A stretch of DNA of 5,540 bases from Pseudaestuariivita sp. (GCA_020629995.1 JAHDCH010000193.1:1-5540); one strand, 5' to 3'. Shown: positions 1 to 5,490, counted from the first letter of the stretch. Program-made: numbers and translations. Notes: generated by a model not told the origin, from the letters alone.

Positions 1-2
1 CC

Positions 3-440
3 ATGATCCTCGACCGCATCCGCGCCCTGTTCGGCGGCACCGCAACCGAACCCCTGCCCGAGCCCGACGCCCGCCTCGCCCTTGGCGCTTTGCTCGTGCG
101 CGTCGCCAAATCCGATGCCCACTACCGCTTTGACGAGATTGCCCAGATCGACCGCATTCTCGCCCTGCGCAATGCGCTGAACCCGGTCGAGGCCGCCAAG
201 ATGCGCGCCACCTGCGAAAAGATCGAAGCCGAAGCGCCCGAAACCGAGACCTTTGCCGCCCTGATCCGCGAAAACGTGGCGTATGCGGAACGCGTCGGTG
301 CGGTTCAGGCGCTGTGGCAGGTCGTTCTGGCCGACGGCGTGCGGCATGAAAACGAAGAGGCTCTGGTGTCCTTGATCGAAGGCACCCTGGGCGTCTCCCG
401 CACCGACAGCGCCGCCGCCCGCGCCGAAGTGTCCGGGTGA
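3..440 (+). CDS. TerB-like family protein, first tandem copy
   Basis: This encodes a 145-residue soluble protein with no signal peptide or membrane segment. It resembles the TerB fold (tellurite-resistance TerB / DjlA N-terminal-like helical family): an acidic helix pair near residues 29-55 (LLVRVAKSD, then a DE pair) and a second at 104-125 (LWQVVLADGVR followed by several Glu). In the first half the usual Asp-Gly is Asp-Ala (D38), so that acidic site is degenerate; the second Asp-Gly (D111-G112) is intact. Known TerB proteins bind metal at acidic residues and act in stress or membrane-associated complexes; the role here is unknown. The ATG lies two bases into the window, so its ribosome site is not visible and a start further upstream cannot be excluded. 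A paralogue begins 41 bp downstream. No other ter genes are present, so tellurite resistance should not be assumed. Confidence 0.8.
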   Translation: MILDRIRALFGGTATEPLPEPDARLALGALLVRVAKSDAHYRFDEIAQIDRILALRNALNPVEAAKMRATCEKIEAEAPETETFAALIRENVAYAERVGAVQALWQVVLADGVRHENEEALVSLIEGTLGVSRTDSAAARAEVSG

Positions 441-447
441 CCCCCTT

Positions 448-467
448 GGCACCGCGACGCGGCAGCC
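448..467. repeat. Short GC-rich inverted repeat between the two TerB-like genes
   Basis: The 41-bp gap between the TerB-like genes contains CCGCG-A-CGCGG at 452-462, flanked by GGC (448-450) and GCC (465-467). As DNA it is a compact dyad; as RNA only a small hairpin is possible. There is no T-run, so it is not an intrinsic terminator. No convincing Shine-Dalgarno sequence precedes the next ATG. It could be chance in GC-rich DNA. Confidence 0.3.
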
Positions 468-481
468 CTACCTAGACACCC

Positions 482-919
482 ATGTTCGAAGCACTCCTCA
501 ACCGCCTCACCCAAGCGCAGCCCGAGCAATTGCCGGATGCCGACGCCCGCCTTGCCCTGACCGCTCTGCTCGTGCGTGTCGCCCGCACCGACGGCACCTA
601 CGCCGGGATCGAACAAGAGCGCATCGGCCGCATCATCGCCGCGCGCTATGACCTTGATCCCAAGGCCGCCGCCGCCCTGCGCGGCGAGGCCGAAGTGCTC
701 GAGGAAGAGGCCCCCGACACCGTGCGCTTTACCCGCGCGATCAAGGACGCCGTGCCCTACGAGGACCGCATCGCGGTGATCGAGGCTTTGTGGCGCGTGG
801 TTCTGGCCGATGGGGTGCGCGAGGCCGAAGAGGACGCGCTTCTGCGCCTTGTCGCCTCCCTACTGGGCATCTCCGACCGCGACAGCAACCTTGCACGCCA
901 GCGCGTCAGCGCCGGCTGA
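482..919 (+). CDS. TerB-like family protein, second tandem copy
   Basis: This is a 145-residue soluble protein, paralogous to the preceding gene product. Aligned by eye from the shared LP..DARLAL segment (residues 17-26 here) to the end, about half the positions are identical. Both acidic modules look intact: VRVARTDG (31-38) with E44, and LWRVVLADGVR (103-113) followed by an acidic run. This two-fold pattern of a hydrophobic helix, Asp-Gly and a downstream acidic helix is what supports a TerB-type fold. The start ATG at 482 gives the same N-terminal length as the paralogue, but no clear Shine-Dalgarno is present, so leaderless-like or coupled translation is possible. The stop is three bases before the next gene's GTG, which implies co-transcription. 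Function is unknown; metal or stress sensing is a family-based guess. Confidence 0.82.
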   Translation: MFEALLNRLTQAQPEQLPDADARLALTALLVRVARTDGTYAGIEQERIGRIIAARYDLDPKAAAALRGEAEVLEEEAPDTVRFTRAIKDAVPYEDRIAVIEALWRVVLADGVREAEEDALLRLVASLLGISDRDSNLARQRVSAG

Positions 920-922
920 TCC

Positions 923-1675
923 GTGACCGCCAGCCTGCCCATGTACCTGCGCCCCGAAACGGCGGGCGCGACGGGGCGGCTGTGGCAGGCTATCCGCGCC
1001 GAGCTGGGCGAAGGCCCCGCCGACCTCGACACCCCGTCCGATCTGATGACCCATTGGCGCGATCCTGCGCTGGTCCTGTCCCAGACCTGCGGCCTGCCCT
1101 ACCGCGCGCATCTGCATGGCTTGGTCGATCTGGTCGGCACGCCCGATTACGGCCTGCCCGGATGCCGCCCGGGATACTACCGCTCTGTGCTGGTGACCCG
1201 GCCCGAACATGCGCGCACCGCCCCGGCCGACTGGGCCGCCATGCGCCTTGCGGTCAACGACGGCGGCAGCCAGTCGGGCTGGGCCGCGCCCGCCGCGCAT
1301 CTGGCCGCTCAGGGCCTGGCCTTCGGCACCGTGGTCCTGACAGGCGCGCATGCCGCCTCTGCCCGGGCCGTGGCGCGGGGTGACGCGGACATCGCGGCGC
1401 TGGATGCCCAGACCTGGCGGCTGATCTGCCGCCATGATCCCCTTGCCCTGACCGTGGTTGCCGAAACCGCGCCCACCCCCGGCCTGCCCCTGATCACCGC
1501 TCGAGGACGTGGAGCGCAGGTGCGGCGCGCGGTCTCGGCGGCCCTGGCGCGCCTGTCGCCATCCGATGCGGACGCGCTGGACCTGCGCGGCCTGATCGGC
1601 ATCCCGGCGGCCAGCTACCTGGCCGAACCCCTGCCCCCCGCCCTGCCCGCCGGCACCATTCGGCTGGCAAGCTGA
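923..1675 (+). CDS. PhnD-like phosphate/phosphonate-type binding protein without signal peptide
   Basis: This 250-residue protein matches the PhnD-like branch of type 2 periplasmic binding folds (ABC phosphate/phosphite/phosphonate binding). Recognisable segments are QTCG (54-57), VGTPDY (71-76), a GC pair (80-81) followed by YYRS (85-88), VND..S.SG (111-119), TGAHAAS (140-146), the DADIAALD helix (154-161) and W165. In the family the Ser/Thr and SG-type positions line an oxyanion pocket. Unlike classical PhnD it has no hydrophobic export signal and is shorter than the usual roughly 300 residues, so it is probably cytoplasmic or a stand-alone sensor. GTG at 923 is chosen because it follows the upstream stop by three bases; ATG at 941 (Met7) is an equally plausible start, and neither has a good Shine-Dalgarno. 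No phosphonate permease or ATPase lies beside it; the next ABC genes are amino acid type. The ligand is unknown. Confidence 0.78.
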   Translation: MTASLPMYLRPETAGATGRLWQAIRAELGEGPADLDTPSDLMTHWRDPALVLSQTCGLPYRAHLHGLVDLVGTPDYGLPGCRPGYYRSVLVTRPEHARTAPADWAAMRLAVNDGGSQSGWAAPAAHLAAQGLAFGTVVLTGAHAASARAVARGDADIAALDAQTWRLICRHDPLALTVVAETAPTPGLPLITARGRGAQVRRAVSAALARLSPSDADALDLRGLIGIPAASYLAEPLPPALPAGTIRLAS

Positions 1676-1679
1676 CGCA

Positions 1680-1734
1680 GCGGCATGCCCCATGGACAAG
1701 CCGCCCGCTTTTCCGCAATAGTCTGGCCTGCCGC
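1680..1734. repeat. Imperfect 10-bp inverted repeat in the 79-bp gap before the ABC genes
   Basis: GCGGCATGCC at 1680-1689 pairs with GGCCTGCCGC at 1725-1734 at nine of ten positions, leaving a 35-base loop. The left arm also contains the 8-base palindrome GGCATGCC. No T-run follows, so it is not a normal terminator for the upstream genes. The candidate promoter lies entirely inside the loop, so an operator or leader hairpin is possible. Confidence 0.35.
1693..1722 (+). promoter_or_regulatory. Candidate sigma-70 promoter of the ABC transporter genes
   Basis: TGGACA at 1693-1698 matches the -35 consensus at five of six positions. AATAGT at 1717-1722 matches the -10 consensus at four of six, with an 18-base spacer. 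Transcription would start near 1729, about 25 bases before the ATPase start codon. Position in the longest plus-strand gap of the first 3 kb supports it. Alphaproteobacterial promoters are poorly predicted by consensus, so this is tentative. Confidence 0.3.
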
Positions 1735-1754
1735 ATATTCTCACGGACCCGCCA

Positions 1755-2531
1755 GTGACCTCTGACACCCCGGTGATCGAAATCCGCGACCTCCACAAAG
1801 CCTATGGCGACCTGGAGGTGATCAAGGGCGTGTCCCTGACCGCCCGCAAGGGCGAGGTCGTTTCGCTGATCGGGTCTTCGGGATCGGGCAAATCCACGCT
1901 TCTGCGCTGCGCCAACCTGCTGGAACACAGCCAGCAAGGCGATGTGCTGTTCCAGGGCGAGGCGGTCGCATGGGCCGGATCGGGCGCTGCCCGCCGCCCC
2001 TCCAGCCCCGCCCAGGTCACGCGCATCCGCACGAACCTTTCGATGGTGTTCCAACAGTTCAACCTTTGGGCCCACATGACCGTTCTGCAAAACGTGATGG
2101 AAGCTCCGGTCACCGTGCTCAAACGCGACCCCGCCGAGGTCGAGGCCAAGGCCCGCGACTATCTCGCCAAGGTCGGCATCGGCGACAAATGCGATGTCTA
2201 TCCGGCGCAGATGTCCGGCGGCCAGCAACAGCGCGCCGCCATCGCCCGTGCCCTGTGCATGGAGCCTCAGGCTTTGCTCTTTGACGAACCGACCTCGGCC
2301 CTCGACCCCGAGCTGGAACAAGAGGTTGTCCGCGTCATCCGGGCTCTGGCCGAAGAGGGCCGCACCATGATCATCGTCACCCACGACATGCAGATGGCCG
2401 CCGATGTCAGCGACCATGTCGTGTTCCTGCATCAAGGGCTCATCGAAGAAGAAGGCCCCCCCGCCCGCCTGTTCGGCATGGCGCAATCCGAACGCCTGCG
2501 CGCCTTTCTCAATGCGCGTCAGGCCGTCTGA
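1755..2531 (+). CDS. Polar amino acid ABC importer, ATP-binding subunit (HisP/GlnQ type)
   Basis: This 258-residue cytoplasmic ATPase energises amino acid import. All nucleotide-binding motifs are visible and intact: Walker A GSSGSGKST (40-48), Q-loop Q100 in MVFQQFNLW (97-105), signature MSGGQ (153-157), Walker B ALLFDEP (173-179, with D177 and catalytic E178), D-loop SALD (181-184) and switch H210. The FNLW..MTVLQNVMEAP stretch (102-118) and the total length are characteristic of the HisP/OccP/GlnQ group. An extra stretch at 70-88 falls where HisP has a comparable insertion. GTG at 1755 is preferred for length, but GTG at 1773 (residue 7) also fits and neither has a clear Shine-Dalgarno. 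The binding-protein gene follows after 32 bp in the same transcript. The matching permeases are probably those beyond 4550. Confidence 0.93.
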   Translation: MTSDTPVIEIRDLHKAYGDLEVIKGVSLTARKGEVVSLIGSSGSGKSTLLRCANLLEHSQQGDVLFQGEAVAWAGSGAARRPSSPAQVTRIRTNLSMVFQQFNLWAHMTVLQNVMEAPVTVLKRDPAEVEAKARDYLAKVGIGDKCDVYPAQMSGGQQQRAAIARALCMEPQALLFDEPTSALDPELEQEVVRVIRALAEEGRTMIIVTHDMQMAADVSDHVVFLHQGLIEEEGPPARLFGMAQSERLRAFLNARQAV

Positions 2532-2547
2532 CACCACTCAGCTTTGC

Positions 2548-2554
2548 AAGGGAG
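2548..2554 (+). promoter_or_regulatory. Strong ribosome binding site of the binding-protein gene
   Basis: AAGGGAG sits nine bases before the ATG at 2564. It is the best Shine-Dalgarno on the plus strand in the first half of the window, which fits the high expression expected of a periplasmic binding protein relative to its ATPase. Confidence 0.7.
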
Positions 2555-2563
2555 ACACTCACA

Positions 2564-3289
2564 ATGAACAAGCTGATCCTCACCACCGCCGCCCTGGCCC
2601 TCGTCGCTGGTGCCGCCCTGGCCGATGGCCACGCGAAAACCATCCGCATGGGCACCGAAGGCGCCTACCCTCCGTACAACTTCCTCAACGATGCGGGCGA
2701 GGTTGACGGGTTCGAGCGCGAGCTGGGCGACGAGCTGTGCAAGCGCGCCGAGCTGACCTGCGAATGGGTCACCAACGAATGGGACAGCATCATCCCCAAC
2801 CTGGTGTCGGGCAACTACGACACGATCATCGCCGGCATGTCGATCACCGCCGAGCGTGACGAGGTCATCGACTTCACCCAGAACTACACCCAGCCCGATC
2901 CTTCGGCCTACCTCGCCGCTTCGGCGGATGTGGTGCCCGGTGACGGCCCGATCGCGGCCCAGACCAACACGATCCAGGCCGCCTTCATCGCCGAGCAAGG
3001 CTGGGCGCTGATCGAATTCGCCACCCCCGAAGAAACCGTGGCCGCGGTGAAATCGGGCGAAGCCGATGCGGTTCTGGCCGATGCGTCGTACCTCGCGCCC
3101 ATCGCGGCAGACGATGCCGAGCTGGTTCTGCTCGAGCAAAAAGAGCTGATCGGCGGCGGCGTGGGCATGGGCCTGCGCGAGTCGGACGGCGAGCTGCGCG
3201 ACAAGTTCAACGCCGCCATCCAGTCGATGAAAGACGACGGCACGCTGAACGCTCTGATCGCCAAATGGGAAGTCGGCGAGCAGTTCTAA
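2564..3289 (+). CDS. Periplasmic amino acid-binding protein of the ABC importer (HisJ/ArgT family)
   Basis: This 241-residue secreted protein captures an amino acid in the periplasm and delivers it to the permeases. Residues 1-20 form a Sec signal peptide (NK, hydrophobic core, then AALA before Asp21), with cleavage most likely after Ala20. Family marks include EGAYPPYNF (32-40), GFE.ELGDELC (49-59), MSITAERD (92-99) with R98, expected to bind the substrate carboxylate, IDFTQNY (102-108), and the D173 region in ADAVLAD (167-173), where the family contacts the amino group. C59 and C66 match in position and spacing the disulfide of HisJ/LAO proteins. The C-terminal GVGMGLRESDGELRDKF segment is also HisJ-like. 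Ligand class is probably a polar or basic amino acid; the exact substrate cannot be read from sequence. Translation starts from a strong ribosome site. A terminator follows at once, isolating the gene from the permeases downstream. Confidence 0.93.
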   Translation: MNKLILTTAALALVAGAALADGHAKTIRMGTEGAYPPYNFLNDAGEVDGFERELGDELCKRAELTCEWVTNEWDSIIPNLVSGNYDTIIAGMSITAERDEVIDFTQNYTQPDPSAYLAASADVVPGDGPIAAQTNTIQAAFIAEQGWALIEFATPEETVAAVKSGEADAVLADASYLAPIAADDAELVLLEQKELIGGGVGMGLRESDGELRDKFNAAIQSMKDDGTLNALIAKWEVGEQF

Positions 3290-3312
3290 GCCGCTGACCT
3301 TGCATGATCTTC

Positions 3313-3342
3313 AAGGGGTCGCCTGCCGGGCGGCCCCTTTTT
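3313..3342 (+). terminator. Intrinsic terminator after the binding-protein gene
   Basis: The left arm GGGGTCGCC (3315-3323) and right arm GGCGGCCCC (3329-3337) form a nine-pair stem with one G-U, around a five-base loop, followed by TTTTT (3338-3342). The AA at 3313-3314 can extend the stem with the first two T's. The stem starts 25 bases after the binding-protein stop. In the opposite direction the tract after the stem is only TTGAAGAT, so it works best for the plus strand. Confidence 0.88.
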
Positions 3343-4419
3343 CTATGTGGCAAAGCGCGCCGGGCGAAAGCTGGCCAGCAGCGCCTGCGAGGTGTTGCTT
3401 GGCCCGTCGCAGATCTCTTGCGCGGCCAGCTCGCCCGTGATCGCCGCCAGCGTCAGGCCCGAATGCATCGTGGCCGCGTACAGCCCCGGCAGCGCCAGCC
3501 CGATCACTGGCAGCCCATCTGCGGGCATGGGGCGGTGCCCCAGCCGCACCTCGGCCCAGTCGCGCCCCGCTGCGGGCAGCACCTGCGCCAGCCTTTCCAG
3601 CGCGGCTGCAGCAGCCTGATCGGGCGTGTCCTCGAGCGCGGCGGCATCATCGCGCTGATGGGCTGCCGAGGTCGGCATGACCAGGGCGCCATTCGCGCGC
3701 TGGCGCACCTCTCCGCCCGCCGTGGCCAGAACCCGGCTCAGCATGGGCGGGCGCGGCGGCGTCTCAAGGATATAGGCCGGGCGCGGGAGCATCGGCAGCG
3801 GCACGCCCGCCGTGGCCATCAGGCCTTCGCTCGCCGTGCCGGCGGCAACCACAATCGTATCCGCCCAGAGCGTGCCTACCGGCGTCTGCACGCCGCGCAC
3901 CCGGCCGTTTTCCAGGGTCAGGGCCGTCGCACTCAGGCCCTTGATCACCCGCGCGCCCTTTGCGCGGGCCGCCTCTTCCAGCCGGGTGACCAGCGCGCGC
4001 GGCTCGGCCACGCCTTCGGTCTCGAACAGCAGCCCCTCCTCGGGCGCTCCGCACAGTTCAGGCTCCAACGCGGCCATGTGGGCTGCGTCCACCTTCCGGA
4101 CCGGATAACCCAGCGCGCCCAGCTCGTCCGCCACCCGCGTCAGCTCTGCGCCCTCGAACTCCCAGCTGAGGCAGCCCGTCTGCGTCAGCGGCAGGTCCAG
4201 ATCTCGCGACAGGCGGCGATAGGCCTCAAGCCCTTCGGCCCGCAGGCGAAAATGGTCATGGCTGAGGTAAAAGCTGGCATTGATCCAGCCAAAGGACGCA
4301 TCGCTCGCCCTTGGCGCGCCCGCATCGATCAGCGTCACCTGTGCGCCGCCTGCCTGTGCGTGACAGGCGATCGCGGTGCCGATCACGCCCCCTCCGATGA
4401 TCAGGATCCTGTGCGCCAT
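3343..4419 (-). CDS. FAD-dependent oxidoreductase, DAO family (amino acid/amine oxidase-like)
   Basis: This is a soluble flavoenzyme of 358 residues. The N-terminus RILIIGGGVIGTAIA (4-18) is the FAD-binding Rossmann loop (GxGxxG at G9, G11, G14) and D32 ends the second beta strand. ASFGWINAS (41-49) follows; the C-terminal GHRPMPADGLPVIG (294-307) and MHSGLTLA (318-325) are typical DAO-family flavin-contacting segments. The size suits glycine oxidase, monomeric sarcosine oxidase or D-amino acid oxidase/dehydrogenase relatives, which oxidise the C-N bond of amino acids to imino acids; the substrate is unknown. The start at 4419 is chosen because AAAGGAG lies seven bases upstream and the protein then begins at the flavin fold; a reading frame from 4503 would add 28 residues that look non-coding. 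It is oriented against its neighbours, amid amino acid transporter genes, suggesting but not proving a shared substrate. Confidence 0.9.
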   Translation of the reverse strand: MAHRILIIGGGVIGTAIACHAQAGGAQVTLIDAGAPRASDASFGWINASFYLSHDHFRLRAEGLEAYRRLSRDLDLPLTQTGCLSWEFEGAELTRVADELGALGYPVRKVDAAHMAALEPELCGAPEEGLLFETEGVAEPRALVTRLEEAARAKGARVIKGLSATALTLENGRVRGVQTPVGTLWADTIVVAAGTASEGLMATAGVPLPMLPRPAYILETPPRPPMLSRVLATAGGEVRQRANGALVMPTSAAHQRDDAAALEDTPDQAAAAALERLAQVLPAAGRDWAEVRLGHRPMPADGLPVIGLALPGLYAATMHSGLTLAAITGELAAQEICDGPSNTSQALLASFRPARFAT

Positions 4420-4550
4420 GGCTGCGCTCCTTTGCCTCGGGGCAGAATTGTCCGCGCGGCCACCTTTTGTAAACGGCGCTGCGCAATCATCGCTGGAACG
4501 CACAGCCCAAGCGGGTAGTGTAGTGCACCAGAATCACGAGAGAATTCGCC
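4420..4550. other. Divergent intergenic region between oxidoreductase and permease genes
   Basis: This 131-bp gap should contain promoters for both directions. On the minus strand TTTACA (4468-4473) and GACAAT (4447-4452) make a weak -35/-10 pair, but the 15-base spacer is short. On the plus strand no convincing promoter is seen. TAGTG occurs twice in tandem (4516-4525), overlapping the palindrome GTGCAC (4523-4528), a possible regulator site. The in-frame TAG at 4521-4523 closes the permease frame upstream. Confidence 0.45.
4427..4433 (-). promoter_or_regulatory. Ribosome binding site fixing the oxidoreductase start
   Basis: Read on the minus strand this is AAAGGAG, seven bases before the ATG at 4419. 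It is a near-ideal Shine-Dalgarno and argues against the longer reading frame that begins at 4503. Confidence 0.8.
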
Positions 4551-5417
4551 ATCTTTTCCTATTGCGCAGATCCGGCCAGCCTCGAGGGGCTCACATGGCT
4601 CAGCTGTTACCTGACCACGGGCAAGCATCTGACGGCCTACTGGTCCTTTGTGACGGTGCTGGTGCTGCTGGCGATCACTGCGCCCACGGCGCTGCTGTTC
4701 GGGTTTGGCGGGGCAACCGCGGCGCGGTCGGGCTTTGCGCCTCTGCGCTGGCTGGGCAAGGGATATATCGCGGTGGTGCGCGGCGTGCCGGACATCGCGT
4801 TTTTCCTGTTCTTTGTCATCGCTCTGGATCAGGGGTTCGAATGGATGCGCCATCAGGTGCTGTGCCCCGGCTGGGACCAGCCGATCCGGCAGGGCAATGA
4901 TTTTGTGGTCTGCCGCGAGGCCAAGCTGCCATTGGGCGACGCGCCGCAATGGGTGCACGAGGTCTATGGCTTTGCGCTGGCGGTGCTGACCTTTGCCATC
5001 GTGTTCGGTGCCTTTGCGGCCAATGTCCTTTATGGTGCGATGCGGGCGGTGCCCCGCGGCCAGGTTGAAACCGCCGAAGCCTATGGCATGACGCGCCGCC
5101 AGACCTTCTGGCGCATTCTGGTGCCGCAGATGTGGGTCTATGCCCTGCCCGGCCTGTCGAACCTGTGGATGGTGCTGATCAAGGCGACGCCTTTGCTGTT
5201 TCTTCTGGGGGTCGAGGACATCGTCTATTGGGCGCGCGAGCTGGGCGGGATCAAGACTTCGCGCTTTACCGAATACCCGCATGGGGACTGGCGGCTGTGG
5301 TATTTCCTGGCGCTGCTGGTGTTTTATCTGGCCTTTACAAAGTTGTCCGAGCGGGTGCTGGACCGGCTGTCGGCGCGGCTGAACCGCGGGCAGGCCACCT
5401 TGGGAGGCGCGGCATGA
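4551..5417 (+). CDS. Amino acid ABC importer permease (HisQ/HisM family), non-standard start
   Basis: This inner-membrane subunit forms half of the translocation channel. Numbered from ATC at 4551 (288 residues), it has a first membrane segment near 31-53, an RGVPDI motif (77-82) leading into the second segment, a membrane segment around 138-160, and the EAA loop that docks the ATPase at about 173-193 (ETAEAYGMTRR...LVPQ). A polar insert of about 45 residues with two Cys (C105, C121) lies between segments two and three, making it longer than the usual roughly 230-residue HisQ. Its N-terminal CADPASLEGLTWLSCYLTTG resembles, from memory, relatives in Rhodobacteraceae. No ATG, GTG or TTG exists in frame between the TAG at 4521 and GTG at 4650. 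ATC at 4551 with GAGAG eight bases upstream is the best start; GTG at 4650 would drop 33 residues and trim membrane segment one. The function call is firm; the start is not. Confidence 0.88.
   Translation: MFSYCADPASLEGLTWLSCYLTTGKHLTAYWSFVTVLVLLAITAPTALLFGFGGATAARSGFAPLRWLGKGYIAVVRGVPDIAFFLFFVIALDQGFEWMRHQVLCPGWDQPIRQGNDFVVCREAKLPLGDAPQWVHEVYGFALAVLTFAIVFGAFAANVLYGAMRAVPRGQVETAEAYGMTRRQTFWRILVPQMWVYALPGLSNLWMVLIKATPLLFLLGVEDIVYWARELGGIKTSRFTEYPHGDWRLWYFLALLVFYLAFTKLSERVLDRLSARLNRGQATLGGAA
5402..5407 (+). promoter_or_regulatory. Shine-Dalgarno for the mini-ORF at 5414
   Basis: GGGAGG lies inside the last codons of the permease gene, six bases before the ATG at 5414. It is stronger than the G-run (5473-5478) that precedes the ATG at 5485, implying that ribosomes would initiate efficiently at the mini-ORF. 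Confidence 0.55.
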
Positions 5418-5490
5418 GCGGCCTTCTCATCCGCCACCTCCTCATCCGCCCTGACAGGCGGCCTCGGATCACGGGGGGCGCGGCATGAGC
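5406..5490. repeat. 14-bp direct repeats bracketing the mini-ORF, 71 bp apart
   Basis: GGCGCGGCATGAGC occurs at 5406-5419 and again, identically, at 5477-5490. Each copy contains the ATGA stop/start overlap. Between them, CTCATCCGCC is itself repeated at 5426-5435 and 5441-5450, and both copies are nearly complementary to the GCGGCATGAG part of the 14-mers. The arrangement could come from a local duplication or a small insertion. Confidence 0.75.
5414..5488 (+). CDS. 24-codon mini-ORF between permease genes
   Basis: This short frame starts with an ATGA overlap on the permease stop and ends with an ATGA overlap on the next gene. It encodes 24 residues with an LLIRH-LLIRP repeat followed by an Arg-rich tail; no known family is recognised. 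The start has a good Shine-Dalgarno (GGGAGG). It could be a translated coupling leader that passes ribosomes on to the next cistron, or a by-product of a 71-bp duplication or insertion. There is no evidence for a functional peptide. Confidence 0.35.
   Translation: MSGLLIRHLLIRPDRRPRITGGAA

Noticed and set aside
3..919. Tellurite resistance operon
   Set aside because: Only TerB-like proteins are present. No TerC, TerD/E, TerA or TerZ-type gene is visible, so a resistance label is unsupported.
860..1798. Open minus-strand frame opposite the PhnD-like gene
   Set aside because: It is Gly/Gln/Arg-rich shadow coding with no motif, whereas the plus strand carries conserved PhnD-like segments.
1494..2537. 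Long open minus-strand frame opposite the ABC ATPase
   Set aside because: The plus-strand ATPase has every nucleotide-binding motif intact; the minus-strand translation is low-complexity Gly/Arg/Asp-rich and matches nothing I recognise.
4420..4503. 28-residue N-terminal extension of the oxidoreductase
   Set aside because: The extension lies before an excellent Shine-Dalgarno and before the flavin-binding strand that normally begins this family. It has no signal-peptide character.
3304..4518. Long open plus-strand frame (about 404 codons) opposite the oxidoreductase
   Set aside because: Its translation is Arg/Gln/His-rich with no recognisable domain, and it lies antisense to a clear FAD-binding protein with a good ribosome site. 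It is open because stop codons are rare in GC-rich DNA.
4376..4900. Plus-strand frame across the divergent gap into the permease, including the ATG at 4595
   Set aside because: It is out of frame with the permease membrane segments and EAA loop, and its sequence has no family resemblance. The ATG at 4595 cannot start the permease.
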